From assembly GCA_030604975.1 (NCBI GenBank), contig JAUVUV010000065.1, forward strand, positions 1-8,842: a stretch of 8,842 nucleotides of DNA, in the 5' to 3' direction. This DNA comes from Candidatus Glassiibacteriota bacterium. GTDB lineage: Bacteria > Gemmatimonadota > Glassbacteria > GWA2-58-10. The stretch's first letter is position 1; each line of letters begins with the position of its first letter. Positions 1 through 6,321 of this stretch are shown here, in pieces. Both the position numbers and the translations under genes were made by a program. Below the pieces are notes generated by a model. The model worked only from the letters and a program-made list of their open reading frames with translations, did no database searches and was not told where the DNA came from.

Positions 1-30
1 ATCGTGCTTTTCAGAAGCGGGCGCTCGCTT

Positions 31-2619
31 TTATGAAGATGCCCGGTAATCGATCCGCTCAAGTTCGATTTCGCCCTCGGCCACCTCCAGGAAAGGCTCG
101 CCGTTTTTCACCCCGGCATGGCCGTAGCCCGTGGCCGTGCAGATAAAACTTTTGAAATCCCCTTTGATCGAGGGCCTGATATAGAGCACTCTCTCAACCG
201 CGTCATAGCGGATTCCGGTCAGGCCCTGGAGCATGGCGTAAGAGGACATGGCCCGGGCGTACCAGTGGCCGCACTCGTACTCGTTGAACGGGTTGCGCAC
301 CCGGCCGTCGTAGCGGTCCCTTGCCGCACGCACGATATCGAGCCCCTCCTCCACCATGCCCATCATCATCAGGTGGCTTGCAACCTGGTATTCGATTCCG
401 GTCCAGACCTCGTTCGAGTAGACAAAGGGGAGAGTGAGCTTGCCGCCCTTGGGCCAGGAGCAAAGCAGAAGGCCGCCCTCGGTGCCCGCAGCGTAGCTCG
501 GACGCTGCGGGTTGGCGTGCTCGGAAAGGTTTTTTCTGAAATTGTACCTGTGCACGCTGGCAAGGTGGCTTTTCACCTTTTTCGGATCGAGGATTTCTCC
601 GACACCACAGACCGCGGCGATCCAGGCGCCCAGTACGCCGTCACTCAGGCAGCCTATACCGTACTGGTACTTGGGTCCTTCCTGCTGCAGCAACTCCTTC
701 GCTTCTTCGGAGTAGTCGCTGTCCCAGGAAGCCTTCGATTCCTCCACCGGGTCTTTGGCCCGCAGGCCTTCTGTCTGAATCTTATGGATAAAAAACTCTC
801 CGTCGTAAAGCTCGTTTTCGACTATTTTCCGGCCATTTTCGTACAGGGATTCGTAAAGGCTCACATTCTCACCCAGCGCCACGCCCATCACCATGGCGGC
901 CTTGAGCGCTCCCAGGTAGAAACTGCAGCACATCCCATCGGGGCCCCAAAACTCGACATCGTAGGTATTGTGGTGCGGTTCTTCCAGCACACCGCGGTGG
1001 CGTGGATCCCAGGTCTCAATACAGTAGTCCAGGCTCTGTTTGACCTGCGGCCAGTAACTCTTGAGCCAGGTGGTTTTGCCGCTGATCCGCCACTCACGAT
1101 AGACTTTCATTATCCCCCCCAGCTGACCGTCGCTAGCTGCGTAAAAATCGTGGCTCACGCAACGGATCGGCAACGAGGAGCGGAACGACTGATGGCCGTT
1201 ATCGTCCTGGCTGAAAAAGAACTCTGTGTGGCGCAGGCTGCGCTCCAGGCTGGGGAACAGGTGGCAGATTGCCTGAGCGTAGTTCCAGACATGGGTACAG
1301 CTGCCGGGGCAACAGCCCGAATTGTCGGTGCAGCCCTCCCAGCACCACAGCTTCCCGTCGGACTGGCGCATGGTGGTGGGGCTTTTGAGGATCGTCAGGT
1401 TGGCGGCTACGGCCTCGACCACCTCGGGTGGCAGGCTGTTGTCGTAAAAGCAATCGCTAAATTTTTGGGTCTCTTCGCGCAGGGATGCGTAATGGTCTTT
1501 CCAGTATGTAGCCAGTTTGTTCACGCTTTCGAACCGGGATGCATACCAGGGGATGTAATTGCCTTCTGCGGATTTCTCAGGACAACATTCCGCCTCTTTG
1601 TTCCAGATGTTGATTCGGAGATTGCTTTGGGGCACGTACCAGTTCAGCATCAGCCGGACAGTTTTCTTTTCTTTCGCTCCTAGGTTAAACGGAACATACA
1701 AGCTGGCTCCCGGGCTGGGAGAACCCTCGGTCACCGGCGGATGTTCCGGCATCGCGCCGTCTATGATGTTTTTCCAGGCGATGGTCAGCGGATCCCACCA
1801 GCCCCCTCGGAACCAGCGGAGGTTGGCTTTTACACCCGGATCGTCGCTGGAGGCACAGAAATAACCCTCCCTCCAAGACTCAGTCTCAGTCCCTTCTTGA
1901 ACAAGTAAGAATCCGCCGGGAGTGTAGTCCACGCGGTGGAGGGCGTCCAGTTCACGACGCGAGCCTCGACCGGTGGCCATAAAATTCATCGCATTGAAAG
2001 AGTATACGGCTTCCAGGGTTTTGCCTGAGGTGTTGGTGAAAGTGAACTCAAGCGCGGCCACGGGGAGGCTGGAGTTGTCCGCATCCTGCGGGATGAATGG
2101 GCTCCAGCCGGTAATACTGACCTCAAGGGGTACTTTATCGTCCTCGAGTTTAACAGTTGCGAAAGGAAAACGCGTGCTGAAAGAAGCTCCGGCAAATCTC
2201 GGCAGCCCGTAGCTTTTGCCCCCGGCGCCGTTTCCTGTATCCGGGTTGCCGAACACTTTCCAATTCGGAACCGGGCCTTCGAGCACCCGGGCGATATTAG
2301 GGCTGCCCTTGATACAGATTGCCGAAAACGTTAGCGGCTCGTTGAAAATATCGGGCTTGTTGCGCTGGGAAAAATGCGAAAGAGCGCCAGTTCCCTCAAG
2401 GCAGATCATTCCCGCCCCGATTCCGCCCAGCGGGAAGGCCACCCTGTTGAGAAATTGGCCGGTATAGGTATCGTTGTAATTTCTTTGTGAGGCATTTCCT
2501 TTGGTAGAATTTTTCCGGCTGCTGGAGGATTTACAGCCCTGGATAGAACTGGTAGAATAAACTGCAGCCGCCAGAGCAGCACCTGCGGCTGTCTCCTTAA
2601 CAAAGCTTCTGCGTTTCAT
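31..2619 (-). CDS. GH116-family glycoside hydrolase (beta-glucosidase/DUF608 type), Tat-exported probable lipoprotein
   Basis: This 862-residue protein is likely a retaining glycosidase of family GH116, which includes GBA2-type glucosylceramidases and prokaryotic beta-glucosidases and beta-xylosidases. The N-terminus has a twin-arginine motif (RRSFVK, residues 3-8), an Ala-rich hydrophobic stretch and a lipobox-like IQGC with Cys29, then a Ser-rich linker. It is therefore probably exported folded and lipid-anchored. The N-terminal beta-rich domain covers about residues 50-380 and starts with a FPLGGIGAG motif; the (alpha/alpha)6 catalytic domain covers about 395-855. By eye, the nucleophile is Glu428 in CWEGC and the acid/base is Asp660 in LSDGVLGAW. 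EVWTGIEY (737-744) and NEYECGHWYARAM (779-791, Glu780 and Arg789) are further family motifs. The ATG at 2619 is preferred over a GTG at 2661 because AAGGAG lies 10 nt upstream and the Tat signal then begins at residue 1. Length is normal for the family. The substrate cannot be fixed; GH116 includes several specificities. Confidence 0.93.
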   Translation of the reverse strand: MKRRSFVKETAAGAALAAAVYSTSSIQGCKSSSSRKNSTKGNASQRNYNDTYTGQFLNRVAFPLGGIGAGMICLEGTGALSHFSQRNKPDIFNEPLTFSAICIKGSPNIARVLEGPVPNWKVFGNPDTGNGAGGKSYGLPRFAGASFSTRFPFATVKLEDDKVPLEVSITGWSPFIPQDADNSSLPVAALEFTFTNTSGKTLEAVYSFNAMNFMATGRGSRRELDALHRVDYTPGGFLLVQEGTETESWREGYFCASSDDPGVKANLRWFRGGWWDPLTIAWKNIIDGAMPEHPPVTEGSPSPGASLYVPFNLGAKEKKTVRLMLNWYVPQSNLRINIWNKEAECCPEKSAEGNYIPWYASRFESVNKLATYWKDHYASLREETQKFSDCFYDNSLPPEVVEAVAANLTILKSPTTMRQSDGKLWCWEGCTDNSGCCPGSCTHVWNYAQAICHLFPSLERSLRHTEFFFSQDDNGHQSFRSSLPIRCVSHDFYAASDGQLGGIMKVYREWRISGKTTWLKSYWPQVKQSLDYCIETWDPRHRGVLEEPHHNTYDVEFWGPDGMCCSFYLGALKAAMVMGVALGENVSLYESLYENGRKIVENELYDGEFFIHKIQTEGLRAKDPVEESKASWDSDYSEEAKELLQQEGPKYQYGIGCLSDGVLGAWIAAVCGVGEILDPKKVKSHLASVHRYNFRKNLSEHANPQRPSYAAGTEGGLLLCSWPKGGKLTLPFVYSNEVWTGIEYQVASHLMMMGMVEEGLDIVRAARDRYDGRVRNPFNEYECGHWYARAMSSYAMLQGLTGIRYDAVERVLYIRPSIKGDFKSFICTATGYGHAGVKNGEPFLEVAEGEIELERIDYRASS

Positions 2620-2629
2620 GGGCAGTTCA

Positions 2630-2635
2630 CTCCTT
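2630..2635 (-). promoter_or_regulatory. Ribosome binding site deciding the GH116 gene start
   Basis: On the minus strand the sequence reads AAGGAG, followed by 10 nt and then ATG (2619-2617). This supports starting at the residue just before the twin-arginine motif. The in-frame GTG at 2661 lacks a comparable site and would put 14 polar residues in front of the Tat signal. Confidence 0.7.
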
Positions 2636-2677
2636 GAGGAATTTTTATGGTTTCGAGTCACCAGAGAGATTGATCAA

Positions 2678-2706
2678 GTTGTAACCTTGCCGGGGATTGA
2701 TGTCAA
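2678..2706 (-). promoter_or_regulatory. Candidate sigma70-type promoter for the GH116 gene
   Basis: On the minus strand a perfect TTGACA (2706-2701) is followed by a 17-nt spacer and TACAAC (2683-2678), which matches TATAAT at 4 of 6 positions. It would give a leader of roughly 50 nt before the ATG at 2619. The -35 box is strong and the -10 box weak, so the call is tentative. Confidence 0.4.
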
Positions 2707-2736
2707 CAGCTTGAATTATAAGTGAAGGGATCTATA

Positions 2737-2766
2737 TTGACATTCGATAAAGGGAGCCACTAGAAT
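2737..2766 (+). promoter_or_regulatory. Probable sigma70-type promoter for the GAF-domain gene
   Basis: A perfect TTGACA (2737-2742), an 18-nt spacer and TAGAAT (2761-2766, 5 of 6 matches to TATAAT) lie upstream of the GAF gene. Transcription would start near 2773, giving a leader of about 50 nt with an AGGAG ribosome binding site at 2807-2811. The box positions are seen directly; the activity is inferred. Confidence 0.6.
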
Positions 2767-2821
2767 AATTGGCAGAAAAAGCTGTGAGGACAAGAGATAA
2801 TTTTGCAGGAGAGATAGCTGC

Positions 2822-3283
2822 ATGAGCGATAAGTCTATTTTCGATAAATTACTGGCAGAAATTGACAGGCTAGTCTCAAGTGGTCTTTCAAGAGATGAAA
2901 CTCTCCTGCGGGTCTGCCAACTGCTGGAAAGTAGTGTTGCCTATTACGACTGGGTCGGGTTTTATCTGGTGGAGGGAGAAAAAGAACTCGTCCTGGGACC
3001 TTTCGCCGGTGAGCCGACAGAACATGTCAGGATCGCTTTCGGCATCGGGGTCTGCGGCCAGGCTGCCCAAAGAAAGGAGACTTTTCTGATCCAGGATGTC
3101 TCTTGCGAAACGAATTATTTATCATGTTCGCCAAAGGTGAAAGCGGAAATCGTGGTGCCGATATTCAAGAATGGCAGAGTTGTAGGGGAACTCGATATAG
3201 ATTCGCACCAGCTTTCGCCGTTCAGCGATGAGGACAGGGATTTTCTGGAGCAGATTTGCCGGAGACTCTCCGGGCTGTTCTAA
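2822..3283 (+). CDS. GAF-domain protein of the free methionine-R-sulfoxide reductase (fRMsr/MsrC) type, activity uncertain
   Basis: This 153-residue cytosolic protein is a single GAF domain with the fRMsr layout: a helical start (1-38), YYDWVGFYLV (41-50), VLGPFAGE (57-64), GIGVCGQAA (74-82), SEIVVPI-like AEIVVPI (108-114) and GELDIDS (122-128). fRMsr enzymes reduce free methionine-R-sulfoxide with three cysteines (E. coli Cys84, Cys94, Cys118). Ungapped spacing maps Cys78 to Cys94 and Cys102 to the catalytic Cys118, but the Cys84 position is His68. The usual GHIACD loop is NYLSCSP, and an extra Cys95 lies nearby. It may be a reductase with a changed resolving pathway, or a GAF sensor that lost the activity. 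The length is typical of stand-alone fRMsr proteins. The ATG has AGGAG 10 nt upstream. The gene is divergent from GH116 and convergent with the next gene, so probably transcribed alone. Confidence 0.88.
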   Translation: MSDKSIFDKLLAEIDRLVSSGLSRDETLLRVCQLLESSVAYYDWVGFYLVEGEKELVLGPFAGEPTEHVRIAFGIGVCGQAAQRKETFLIQDVSCETNYLSCSPKVKAEIVVPIFKNGRVVGELDIDSHQLSPFSDEDRDFLEQICRRLSGLF

Positions 3284-3302
3284 ACTACTGCGGCAAAACA
3301 AT

Positions 3303-3719
3303 TCACTTTCGAGTTATAGTCCTGATTTCCGTGCCTGTTCTGCAATCTCCCATCCAGATCCGTTCGAGCATGGCTCCCTGCTCAGGGGCTATTCCTTCCG
3401 GCAGCGGAAAATTTACTTCCCGGTTCAGCAGCAGCCGGTCGATCAGGTAATCGAGCAGGCGGCATTCGTAGTTTTCGGGCAAGGGATCGATCTGCTCCGG
3501 GTCAGCGTTAACCCATGCTTCGGATGCCTCGAAGCCCTGCCCCTGATGGCGGAAACACAATTTGTAAACAAGTGTACCGTTGCCGCTACGGTAAAAATAA
3601 AGTGTGCCGTAGCGAAAGAATATCAGCCATTTGTCGCTCGGAGATAACGGAAACAGGCCTTTGCGTACTCTGGCATATTCGGCCCAGGAGAGCCGGCGGG
3701 AATAATTTATCCTTTTCAT
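3303..3719 (-). CDS. Uncharacterised small protein, W-x-x-Y/DKW/LYFYRS type
   Basis: I cannot name a function. From the ATG at 3719 it has 138 residues, with a basic start, WAEYARVRKGLFPL (residues 12-25), SDKWLIFF (28-35) and LYFYRSGNG (40-48). I recall similar uncharacterised bacterial proteins with this pattern and RSWTG at the last motif. No signal peptide or membrane segment is visible, so it is probably cytosolic. The frame is open upstream to an ATG at 3803 (166 residues), only 3 nt past the glycosyltransferase stop codon. However, AGGAG at 3731-3727 sits 7 nt before the ATG at 3719, while 3803 has no ribosome binding site. I therefore prefer 3719 and leave 3803 open. It lies directly downstream of the GT4 gene on the same strand, so it is probably co-transcribed. 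Its 3' end converges on the GAF gene with a 19-nt gap. Confidence 0.72.
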   Translation of the reverse strand: MKRINYSRRLSWAEYARVRKGLFPLSPSDKWLIFFRYGTLYFYRSGNGTLVYKLCFRHQGQGFEASEAWVNADPEQIDPLPENYECRLLDYLIDRLLLNREVNFPLPEGIAPEQGAMLERIWMGDCRTGTEIRTITRK

Positions 3720-3726
3720 CCGGCGG

Positions 3727-3731
3727 CTCCT
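3727..3731 (-). promoter_or_regulatory. Ribosome binding site favouring the internal start at 3719
   Basis: The minus strand reads AGGAG, then 7 nt, then ATG. This is near-ideal spacing and the only good site near either start of the uncharacterised gene. It argues that the 28 codons between 3803 and 3720 may be untranslated or a minor extension. Confidence 0.5.
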
Positions 3732-3806
3732 GCGCAGCCGGAAGGTTTTGAACGGTATCAGCCCGTTTCCGTTAAAGTCCCTGTTATCCATGGAGAATTC
3801 CATTGT

Positions 3807-4997
3807 TCAAATGCTGAAAATAAAATCGCGGTATGCTTTCGCCACTTTTTCCAGGCCATACTCCTCGTGCGCCTTTTGCCTGGCTTTCGCTCCAATCTCT
3901 TCCCTCAATGTATGGTTTTCGGCAAGCTCTTGAAGAATATTACGGAGCCCCTGAAGGTCATCGGCTTCGAACAGTTTCCCGCAGCTGCCCTCGAAAAGTA
4001 TATCGGTAATGCCTTCAAGCCGGGTGGCAGCACAGGCAAGTCCGGTTGCCATTGCCTCCAGCAGCACATTGGGCATTCCCTCGCGCACCGAGGGCAGGAC
4101 GAAAATATCGCTTGCCTGGTAATAGTTTTCCATCCTTCCGGACCATTGGACCCTGATAAATTTTCCAGGAAGGTTCTCTTGCGCAGCCACCTCGTTCACA
4201 GCCGCTACTACCTCGGGTGAGACCTCATAAGAGTCGGCGGATGAACTGCCTACAAACACCAGGCTGACTCCTTTCATTTTGATGCCGCTCCAGGCTCGTG
4301 CAAGCAGGTGCGGGCGTTTATCCTGGGAAAAATGGCCGGAAAAAAGCACTATCAAGCTATCCTCGGGCAGGCCGAGCTGCCCTCGCAACTTCAGTTTCTC
4401 AGCCTTGCCCACCGGCCTGAAACGTCGGCAGTCCACCCCGTTTGGAAGATACATAAGTTTGTCCTGCGGCATCCCGGATCCACGGCAGCTTTCAATCAGC
4501 GCGGGACTTGGAGAGATGTAAAAGTTAGCCAGTCGGAAAAAGGCCTTGCGCAGACCGCCGGCCCGCTCTATGCTCACCGGGTCGTCCTCGCCCATACTGG
4601 TAATTTTAAGAAGTACGGTTTTCCTGAAAAGAAAGCCGAAAGCGATGAAGAGATAACTTTTCCTGCTTAATCCGTGAAGGTGAATTATATCGATGCCGAG
4701 CAGTTCTTTAAACAAGATGTAAGCAAGCCTGGGCAGCCAGACAGCGAATGTGACCAAGGATCCGAACCGCGATACAGGCAGACGGTAAACCGCTACACCA
4801 TCTACCCGGTCGCGAAAAGGGAGTCTTCTGTCCCTGGAGGTGGTGACCACCGCGAAACTGAGCCTGTCCCCTGCCGCCTCACCGATCAGGGATTTGCACT
4901 GAAGGCCCGCGCCGGAGATCTCCGGGAAATAGGCCCCGGTGACCATCAGCACCTGCTTAACCCGGGTAGAATTGCTCTTTAGAAGAGTCTGCGGCAT
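3807..4997 (-). CDS. Glycosyltransferase family 4 (GT-B fold), probable surface-polysaccharide enzyme
   Basis: This 396-residue protein is a retaining GT4 glycosyltransferase that would move sugar from a nucleotide-sugar donor to a lipid or glycan acceptor on the cytoplasmic side of the membrane. The N-terminal Rossmann domain has VLMVTGAYFPEISGAG (residues 16-31) and IIHLHGL (104-110). The C-terminal domain begins near LPNGVD (184-189) and VLFSGHFSQDKRP (217-229), and carries the E-x7-E donor-site motif REGMPNVLLEAMATG (305-319, Glu306 and Glu314). Length is normal for GT4. The first 12 residues precede the usual start of the fold and the ATG at 4997 has only a weak GGA nearby, so the true start could be slightly downstream. 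Donor and acceptor cannot be read from sequence. It diverges from manC, so GDP-mannose is a reasonable donor guess. The uncharacterised gene follows it on the same strand. Confidence 0.93.
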   Translation of the reverse strand: MPQTLLKSNSTRVKQVLMVTGAYFPEISGAGLQCKSLIGEAAGDRLSFAVVTTSRDRRLPFRDRVDGVAVYRLPVSRFGSLVTFAVWLPRLAYILFKELLGIDIIHLHGLSRKSYLFIAFGFLFRKTVLLKITSMGEDDPVSIERAGGLRKAFFRLANFYISPSPALIESCRGSGMPQDKLMYLPNGVDCRRFRPVGKAEKLKLRGQLGLPEDSLIVLFSGHFSQDKRPHLLARAWSGIKMKGVSLVFVGSSSADSYEVSPEVVAAVNEVAAQENLPGKFIRVQWSGRMENYYQASDIFVLPSVREGMPNVLLEAMATGLACAATRLEGITDILFEGSCGKLFEADDLQGLRNILQELAENHTLREEIGAKARQKAHEEYGLEKVAKAYRDFIFSI

Positions 4998-5111
4998 ATT
5001 CCGGAACGAAAATATAAGGGAATTCAGAAAATGAACTTGGGTGGAAACCGTTTTTAAAATAAATTAGCCTGTGCACGGCCCTTTTGGCAAGTGGAAGATA
5101 ATCGGGTTTGC

Positions 5112-5140
5112 TTGCCTGGAACAGACAGATTATGTAGAAT
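5112..5140 (+). promoter_or_regulatory. Probable sigma70-type promoter for manC
   Basis: TTGCCT (5112-5117, 4 of 6 matches), a 17-nt spacer and TAGAAT (5135-5140, 5 of 6 matches) lie in the 228-nt gap between the GT4 gene and manC. The -10 hexamer is identical to that proposed for the GAF gene. Transcription from about 5147 would give a U-rich leader of about 80 nt. Confidence 0.5.
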
Positions 5141-5225
5141 GTAGAGAAGATATTCCATCGAATATGTAAGTTTTTTTATTTTATGGCTGACTGTCCAGCT
5201 TTTTCCGCCAAAAAAGGAACCGGAA

Positions 5226-6311
5226 ATGACATCCAGGCAGCATGATATCGTGGTGATAATCATGGCAGGCGGGGCGGGCACCCGTTTCTGGCCTCTGAGT
5301 ACCGATACCCGGCCCAAACAGTTCCTCAACCTGTTCGGCGGCCGGAGCCTTTTGCAGCAAAGCTACGACCGCGTGGCCGGAATGGTACCTGATGAGCGGA
5401 TCCTGGTTCTTACCAACGAGTCCCTTATGTCGCTCGTTTACGAACAGCTTCCCCAACTGCCGGAATCTAATGTGATCGGTGAGCCGCTGCGCCGGGATAC
5501 TGCCGCGGCAGTGGCCCTGGCCTCGCTTGTCTGCCGCAGGCGCTATGGCAATCCCATAATGGTCGTATTGACCGCGGATCACCTGATAAAGCCTGTGGAG
5601 CTTTTCAGAAAGACCATTCTTTCGGCTGCAAATGCTGCAGCCTCGGAAACAGTGCTTTGCACTTTCGGCGTCCAGCCCACTTACCCGGCTACCTGCTACG
5701 GCTACCTGGAAAGCGGGAATAAAATTACCAACCACGAAGGTATAGCACATTATGATCTCGTGCGGTTCGTTGAAAAACCCGATGAACCGACCGCCCGTGC
5801 ATATCTCGAAACCCGCAGGTATTACTGGAACAGCGGAATGTTTGTCTGGAGTGTGGAGAATATCCTGGATGAATTGGAAAGGCAACTTCCGGCTCATTTG
5901 GAGCATCTTGCACCGGCGATGGAAAAAGAGGGCGCTTCAGGCTGGCAAGAAGCGCTAACTAAAGCTTTTGAGTCTCTGAAGGCCACCTCGATCGATTTCG
6001 GCGTGATGGAGGGTGCGAGGCACATCCGCATGCTGGCTGCCACTTTTTACTGGAACGATGTCGGCGGGTGGCTTGCTCTGGAGGAGTTCATGGAAAAAGA
6101 CGGCTCGGGGAATGCCCACCAGGGAAAGCTGGAAACATTGGATGCGAAAAACAACCTGGTTTTCTGCGAGAACGAACAGGAAACCGTGGCGCTGATCGGG
6201 GTGGAGAACCTGGTGCTGGTGCGTGCCGGGAAACATACCCTTGTGGTGCCGCGGGATAGAGCGGAGGAAATCAAGCAGCTGGTAAAACGGTTGCAAACAA
6301 AAAATAAATGA
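5226..6311 (+). CDS. manC: Mannose-1-phosphate guanylyltransferase (short, single-domain type)
   Basis: This 361-residue cytosolic enzyme makes GDP-mannose from GTP and mannose-1-phosphate, the donor for mannosyl residues and the precursor of GDP-fucose and other deoxyhexoses. The nucleotidyltransferase signature GGAGTRFWPLS (residues 15-25) is followed by PKQF (30-33), TADH (116-119), the mannose-binding FVEKPD (181-186), NSGMFVW (202-208), SIDFGVME (255-262) and WNDVGGW (276-282). All main family motifs are present. It lacks the C-terminal cupin phosphomannose isomerase domain of long bifunctional ManC/AlgA proteins, so isomerase activity must come from elsewhere. The ATG at 5226 has AAGGAA 6 nt upstream and begins just before the first beta strand. 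The gene is divergent from the GT4 gene and convergent with the methyltransferase gene, whose stop is 11 nt away. Confidence 0.95.
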   Translation: MTSRQHDIVVIIMAGGAGTRFWPLSTDTRPKQFLNLFGGRSLLQQSYDRVAGMVPDERILVLTNESLMSLVYEQLPQLPESNVIGEPLRRDTAAAVALASLVCRRRYGNPIMVVLTADHLIKPVELFRKTILSAANAAASETVLCTFGVQPTYPATCYGYLESGNKITNHEGIAHYDLVRFVEKPDEPTARAYLETRRYYWNSGMFVWSVENILDELERQLPAHLEHLAPAMEKEGASGWQEALTKAFESLKATSIDFGVMEGARHIRMLAATFYWNDVGGWLALEEFMEKDGSGNAHQGKLETLDAKNNLVFCENEQETVALIGVENLVLVRAGKHTLVVPRDRAEEIKQLVKRLQTKNK

Positions 6312-6321
6312 CACCGGCCCC

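Noticed and set aside
15..33. Terminator-like inverted repeat AAGCG/CGCTT past the GH116 stop
   Set aside because: A 5-bp stem with a 6-nt loop. The short T-run follows on the plus strand, which is the wrong direction for the GH116 transcript.
118..1683. 521-codon plus-strand ORF
   Set aside because: It lies fully antisense to the GH116 gene, whose motifs are clear. The translated product is rich in His, Val and Gln and shows no recognisable domain, as expected for a shadow frame in G/C-biased DNA.
2620..2661. Longer GH116 start at a GTG codon (2661)
   Set aside because: It adds 14 polar residues before the Tat motif and lacks a ribosome binding site, whereas ATG at 2619 has AAGGAG.
5061..5090. 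Minus-strand promoter for the GT4 gene (TTGCCA, 18 nt, TAATTT)
   Set aside because: The -10 box matches only 3 of 6 positions; an alternative TATATT near the start codon has no -35 partner.
5186..5204. Attenuator-like hairpin in the manC leader (GCTG, 6 nt, CAGC, then five T)
   Set aside because: The stem is only 4 bp, too weak to call a terminator or attenuator, and no leader peptide is evident.
5181..5906. 241-codon minus-strand ORF
   Set aside because: It is antisense to manC, which carries every family motif. It has no ribosome binding site or domain of its own.
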